Source of the DNA: Macrostomum hystrix
Lineage: Eukaryota; Platyhelminthes; Macrostomidae
Assembly (NCBI GenBank): GCA_950097015.1
Contig: CATNEN010000033.1
Coordinates: 2,960,001 to 3,024,000 of the forward strand
DNA: 64,000 nt
Direction of reading: 5' to 3'
The first letter of the stretch is position 1, and each line of letters starts with the position of its first letter. Under the pieces are notes generated by a model. The model ran no database searches, had not been told where the DNA came from, and saw only the letters and a list, made by a program, of their open reading frames with translations. This document shows positions 59,280 to 64,000 of this stretch, one piece after another. The position numbers and the translations under genes were made by a program.

Positions 59280-60503
59280 CTACGCCAGAACTGGCAGCTT
59301 GGAGCTCAGAGAATCTTTCAGGCTGCAGCCTCGCTTCGTGTGCTCGACAATCACGTGCTGCAGAGTCTTGACCTGTTCGCGAAGGTCAACCGCTGTGCGC
59401 TGCAGCCGGCTATTCTGCGACTTTAGCTCGTTGACGCGTTCCTCCAGGAACCGGATTCGCTCGAGCTTCCGCTCGCGGCACTTCCTAGCTGCATCACGAT
59501 TCCGTTGCCGCTTCCGCTCCAACTTTAACTGCTCCTGATCTCCGCCGCTGAGGCCGCAACGCCTGGAGCTGCCTCCGGAGGCTGCCCGGCCAATGCCGCT
59601 GCTGGCGTCGTCCAAGTCCATGACGTCCATTGGCTCATCGTCACCGCTGTCCTCGGTCGTGTAGCTGCCACCGGCTGTGGAGGCCGGCTGAGTTGGCAGC
59701 GGTGGCGGAGCGCTCGACACGGACACAGTGACAATGGAAGATACGGGCGGTGCTGAATGGGCTGTGGCGGAGAACAGGGCACTGACTGGCTGCTGCTGCT
59801 GCTGCTGGCTGATGGTCACTGCAGCCTGGCCGGACTGAATTGAACCGACACCGCCGGCGGCAAAGCCTGGCCCGGAGATGTCCATCATGACCGGCGTGTT
59901 TAGCTGGTTCTCGTCCACGCCCTCGCGCTCCTTCTTGATCATGCTCTTGATTTTCTCGTCGAAGTTCCTGGTGGACAGAGGCACAGCAATTAGATTAAAG
60001 CTAAACTCTCTAGATAGACTTTAGACTTTGAAGACTTTCTTCAAAACCACAGACACAGTGTAGAATAGCTCAATTTGCAAAAGCAGAATTTGCAAAGCCA
60101 CTCACATGACAAAGCGCTCCTGCTCCTCAGTCACGAACTTTGGATTCAAAAACGTGGTCGGCGTCTGTGGCGCATTGCCTCCGGCCGAAGTCGGCGTGAT
60201 GCCGACGGTCAGACTCTGGCTCACCAGCTTCTCAAAGTCTGGCGAGGTCAGCAATGGCGTGACGCCAGTGGAGCTTGTGAGCCCTAGATTTTTTAGATCT
60301 GGAGAGTTCAGCTGCGCCAGCGGGGTCAGGCCTCGAATGTGGGCGACACCGATGGCACTGTTGCCAACATTCATCGATGACTGCAGCGGCAGAGTCATTG
60401 AGCCTTTCAGATTGCGCAGGCTGGCTGCTGAGCCGCCGGCCTGGGAGACAGTGACAGTAGCGGAACTCTGCGCCACAATTGGCTTGGTATGCAGCGAAGA
60501 CAT
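59280..60503 (-). CDS. jun: Jun-family bZIP transcription factor, 2 exons, 361 aa
   Basis: Exon 1 is 60503-60106 and exon 2 is 59967-59280 (minus strand), joined in phase 2 (donor GTGAGT, acceptor CCACCAG). The N-terminal half has a delta-domain-like stretch ending [19 protein letters not shown], matching the TPT..FL.PK.VT.EQE.F block of Jun proteins. The C-terminal bZIP (about 278-345) has [18 protein letters not shown] followed by [18 protein letters not shown] and leucine heptads, then GCSLKD as in the Jun GCQL tail. It should dimerise with Fos/Jun partners and bind AP-1 sites in the nucleus. The basic region has Arg where vertebrate Jun has Ser (AARKC versus AASKC). Most vertebrate jun genes are intronless, so the intron here is notable. 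Confidence 0.93.
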
Positions 60504-60642
60504 TTTGTTAGATTATGAAGCACAGTTTTACAGCTAGCACTGAGTCAGAGCAAGCGTGTGCTTTTCACTACCTATTCGAATGTGAAAAGGTAAAAAGAAT
60601 ACAAGAGCCTAGGCTAGCCCAAGACACTCCGAAGCAAAAGCT

Positions 60643-60651
60643 ATGAGTCAT
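60643..60651. promoter_or_regulatory. AP-1 site upstream of jun (proximal)
   Basis: ATGAGTCAT, a perfect palindromic TRE, about 140 bp before the jun start codon. jun genes are known to autoregulate through such sites. Confidence 0.55.
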
Positions 60652-60674
60652 CCACGCTGGCCACGAGGGGCGAA

Positions 60675-60682
60675 CTATATAC
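60675..60682 (-). promoter_or_regulatory. TATA-like element of jun
   Basis: Minus strand GTATATAG, about 175 bp upstream of the start codon and downstream of the MEF2-like site in the direction of transcription. Confidence 0.35.
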
Positions 60683-60703
60683 GGTTAGTCAGAGTGGGCT
60701 GTG

Positions 60704-60713
60704 CTATTTTTAG
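60704..60713. promoter_or_regulatory. MEF2-like site upstream of jun
   Basis: CTATTTTTAG matches the MEF2 consensus YTA(A/T)4TAR exactly, about 200 bp upstream of the start codon. Confidence 0.5.
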
Positions 60714-61047
60714 CTTCTTCCAGGGGATGAGGCAACGCTCTAGAATTAGAATCAGCCTTTGTACGCATATGACCTGTGCTACAACCCGCGCTGTCATGGC
60801 AATATCGATTGGCCCAGGTTTTTGGCCCCGGACTGGGGAGACAGGAGAGAGAATGGGCGGGGGTGAAGCTTGGTGTGTGCTTGGGGCAGCACGGAGGGGG
60901 GTGCGCAAATTGGGGTGGGGGCCCGTGGGGCACGCTGTTCAACCATGCTGCCATTTTCAACCGTACAGCTCATTTCTAAATTTGGACAGGGCCGCCTTCC
61001 ACCAGTACGCTGGTCTGGTCTCTACTTCCCAGCTTTATGAAAAAACG

Positions 61048-61056
61048 ATGAGTCAT
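61048..61056. promoter_or_regulatory. AP-1 site upstream of jun (distal)
   Basis: A second perfect ATGAGTCAT about 545 bp upstream of the start codon. Between the two sites lie a CCAAT (minus strand, near 60808) and a GGGCGGGG GC box (near 60856). Confidence 0.5.
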
Positions 61057-61899
61057 GCTAACTAAACGCCCGGCCTTGCTTTCCGAGCTAGACTTTGTCT
61101 TATTATAAAATAAATAATAATAATAACTAAACTATAAAGCCATGCCGAGTGCCGGCCCCGTCATAGCCTTCAAGTGGCAAAAAATGTCCGACGCTTTTTA
61201 TTGGCCATGGCCAATAGTGGTAGGGCAGGCCGCATACTGATATGCTGCGAGTCAGGCCATCATAAAACTACTCGTAAATTAGTCTTGCCTTTGCCTTGGG
61301 TCGATCGCCTTTGCTGTCACGACGTTCGTTTTGACTGTCACTAGACCGGGATTCCCGGAAAACATGCGATGATGAGAGACAGGAGAAAAGAGATGTGGCC
61401 AAGCCTTGGCCGCGCACGCTAGTAATAAATAATATTATAAATTATTTATATTGCAAATGCAAAGTTGTTTATAACCAAATTTGATTCACAATTTCACATT
61501 CCAGTCAATTGGCGTTGGGGCATAAGCAGATACAACAAGGTAGAAGGAGTGATTATAAAACAAAAAATTATGTCTTAGCTTAAAATATGCCGGATTATTA
61601 AATGGCAAATGTAATGCTGAATAGTGATGGACTGAAAACAGGCCATGAATTAATAAGAGTCTAGCTTTAAAAAGCAATTTCCTTATCTTCAATAACAGAC
61701 AGAGCAAGAGAATAATAACATAAACAATAATGTTACCTAAAAAGTAGTTTCTTATAGGCCAGAAAACCCGAAGAAAGAATGGCTCTTCGAGTGGAATGTC
61801 AAATGCCCGTCTGACACTACTAGCAGTAGGCGAGAGCAAATGTTACGCAAGTTACATGCAACAAAAATTGCCCCATCAAAATCGTACTCTAACAGAAAC
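61057..61899. other. Upstream intergenic DNA
   Basis: AT-rich. It includes a palindromic TTGGCCATGGCCAA near 61200. A hydrophobic minus-strand open frame at 61486-61839 has no family resemblance and is not called. Confidence 0.35.
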
Positions 61900-62855
61900 A
61901 GGTGCTATTAACTAGTCTAACAGGTGCAATCAACTCAGCCTAACAGGTGCAATCAACTCAGTCTAACAGGTGCAATCAACTCAGTCTAACAGGTGCAATC
62001 AACTCAGTCTAACAGGTGCAATCAACTCAGTCTAACAGGTGCAATGAACACAGTCTAACAGGTGCAATGAACTCAGTCTAACAGGTGCAATCAACTCAGT
62101 CTAACAGGTGCAATCAACTCAGTCTAACAGGTGCAATCAACTCAGTCTAATAGGTGCAATGAACTCAGTCTAACAGGTGCAATCAACTCAGTCTAACAGG
62201 TGCAATCAACTCAGTCTAACAGGTGCAATCAACTCAGTCTAACAGGTGCAATCAACTCAGTCTAACAGGTGCAATCAACTCAGTCTAACAGGTGCAATCA
62301 ACTCAGTCTAACAGGTGCAATCAACTCAGTCTAACAGGTGCAATGAACTCAGTCTAACAGGTGCAATGAACTCAGTCTAACAGGTGCAATGAACTCAGTC
62401 TAACAGGTGCAATGAACTCAGTCTAACAGGTGCAATCAACTCAGTCTAATAGGTGCAATCAACTCAGTCTAACAGGTGCAATCAACTCAGTCTAACAGGT
62501 GCAATCAACTCAGTCTAACAGGTGCAATCAACTCAGTCTAACAGGTGCAATCAACTCAGTCTAACAGGTGCAATCAACTCAGTCTAACAGGTGCAATGAA
62601 CTCAGTCTAACAGGTGCAATCAACTCAGTCTAACAGGTGCAATGAACTCAGTCTAACAGGTGCAATGAACTCAGTCTAACAGGTGCAATCAACTCAGTCT
62701 AACAGGTGCAATCAACTCAGTCTAACAGGTGCAATCAACTCAGTCTAATAGGTGCAATCAACTCAGTCTAACAGGTGCAATCAACTCAGTCTAACAGGTG
62801 CAATGAACTCAGTCTAACAGGTGCAATGAACTCAGTCTAACAGGTGCAATCAACG
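61900..62855. repeat. 23-bp minisatellite
   Basis: About 41 copies of TCTAACAGGTGCAATCAACT plus CAG, with ATGAAC for ATCAAC and TAATAGG variants. It joins directly to the 36-bp array. Confidence 0.96.
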
Positions 62856-62860
62856 CACTG

Positions 62861-64000
62861 ATGACCCCAGCTGAATCTGACAGGTGCTGCAATGACTACC
62901 CTATAGCTGAATCTGTCAGGTGTTGCAATGACTACCCCATAGCTGAGTCTGTCAGGTGCTGCAATGACTACCCCATAGCTGAGTCTGTCAGGTGCTGCAA
63001 TGACTACCCCATAGCTGAGTCTGTCAGGTGTTGCAATGACTACCCCATAGCTGAATCTGTCAGGTGCTGCAATGACTACCCCATAGCTGAGTCTGTCAGG
63101 TGTTGCAATGACTACCCCATAGCTGAGTCTGTCAGGTGCTGCAATGACTACCCCATAGCTGAATCTGTCAGGTGCTGCAATGACTACCCCATAGCTGAGT
63201 CTGTCAGGTGTTGCAATGACTACCCCATAGCTGAGTCTGTCAGGTGTTGCAATGACTACCCCATAGCTGAATCTGTCAGGTGCTGCAATGACTACCCCAT
63301 AGCTGAGTCTGTCAGGTGTTGCGATGACTACCCCATAGCTGAATCTGTCAGGTGCTGCAATGACTACCCCATAGCTGAGTCTGTCAGGTGTTGCAATGAC
63401 TACCCCATAGCTGAATCTGTCAGGTGCTGCAATGACTACCCCATAGCTGAATCTGTCAGGTGCTGCAATGACTACCCCATAGCTGAGTCTGTCAGGTGCT
63501 GCAATGACTACCCTATAGCTGAATCTGTCAGGTGTTGCAATGACTACCCCATAGCTGAGTCTGTCAGGTGCTGCAATGACTACCCCATAGCTGAATCTGT
63601 CAGGTGCTGCAATGACTACCCCATAGCTGAGTCTGTCAGGTGTTGCAATGACTACCCCATAGCTGAGTCTGTCAGGTGTTGCAATGACTACCCCATAGCT
63701 GAATCTGTCAGGTGTTGCAATGACTACCCCACAGCTGAGTCTGTCAGGTGTTGCGATGACTACCCCATAGCTGAGTCTGTCAGGTGTTGCAATGACTACC
63801 CCATAGCTGAATCTGTCAGGTGTTGCAATGACTACCCCATAGCTGAATCTGTCAGGTGCTGCAATGACTACCCCATAGCTGAATCTGTCAGGTGCTGCAA
63901 TGACTACCCCATAGCTGAATCTGTCAGGTGCTGCAATGACTACCCCATAGCTGAATCTGTCAGGTGCTGCAATGACTACCCCATAGCTGAGTCTGTCAGG
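62861..64000 (+). repeat. 36-bp minisatellite with a continuously open frame, cut by the window end
   Basis: About 31 copies of a 36-bp unit (TGCTGCAATGACTACCCCAT followed by AGCTGAGTCTGTCAGG). In one plus frame it is open from an ATG at about 62860 to the window end, encoding MTPAESDR followed by repeats of CCNDYPIAESVR. The recurrent variable sites (TGC/TGT, GAG/GAA, CCC/CCT) are all synonymous in this frame; two single changes are not (AAT to GAT near 63323, ATA to ACA near 63732). A repeat is certain; coding is only possible, because the opposite strand also has one open frame. Confidence 0.9.

Noticed and set aside
61486..61839. 117-codon hydrophobic minus-strand frame
   Set aside because: AT-rich sequence easily gives Leu/Phe/Ile-rich frames; no domain, no splice context, no good start context.

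Overview
The window is nuclear DNA from an animal. Genes are split by spliceosomal introns with GT...AG ends, and the proteins are metazoan: a Brahma/SMARCA4 remodeller, Jun, stonin, a DPP4-type peptidase, a rhodopsin-like GPCR, and secreted PAN, fibrinogen and ALK-type glycine-rich proteins. GC-rich exons in AT-rich intergenic DNA, small introns and very heavy minisatellite content would fit a spiralian such as a flatworm or another lophotrochozoan, but the sequence alone does not fix the phylum.

Layout. 0-10.9 kb, plus strand: 12 exons (704 residues) of a DPP4-family serine peptidase whose 5' end lies left of the window; eight of its eleven introns carry a minisatellite. 11-14.7 kb: more minisatellites, a tRNA-like SINE and a possible orphan terminal exon. 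14.66-16.42 kb, plus: a secreted PAN + fibrinogen-domain protein in four exons. 17.4-19.5 kb: satellites. 19.63-20.81 kb, minus: an intronless GPCR. 23.66-26.57 kb, plus: stonin/Stoned B in two coding exons. 28.1-30.9 kb, minus: two tandem copies of a tiny (39-40 residue) cysteine-rich gene, each with one intron at the same place. 32.26-35.38 kb: a 3.1-kb satellite with higher-order structure. 35.69-37.17 kb, plus: a secreted PAN + ALK-like glycine-rich protein. 39.33-50.36 kb, minus: a complete brm gene in eight coding exons (2,089 residues). 50.4-59.2 kb: AT-rich DNA with three terminal-inverted-repeat elements that have clear target-site duplications. 59.28-60.50 kb, minus: jun in two exons, with AP-1, MEF2, CCAAT, GC-box and TATA-like motifs upstream. 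61.9-64.0 kb: two large minisatellites, the last running off the end.

About 30% of the window is tandem repeat by my estimate. The arrays are mostly intronic or just beyond genes, each with its own unit. Some can be tied to a mechanism: one family lies inside hAT-like elements, one repeats a 5' splice site, one repeats branch-point/acceptor-like motifs, and one repeats AATAAA signals behind brm. The genes do not form one pathway. brm and jun are nuclear regulators, stonin acts in synaptic-vesicle endocytosis, the GPCR and peptidase act at the cell surface, and the two PAN proteins look like paired secreted recognition or matrix proteins. All exon joins are my reading of splice signals, phase and homology recalled from known families; no alignment was run.
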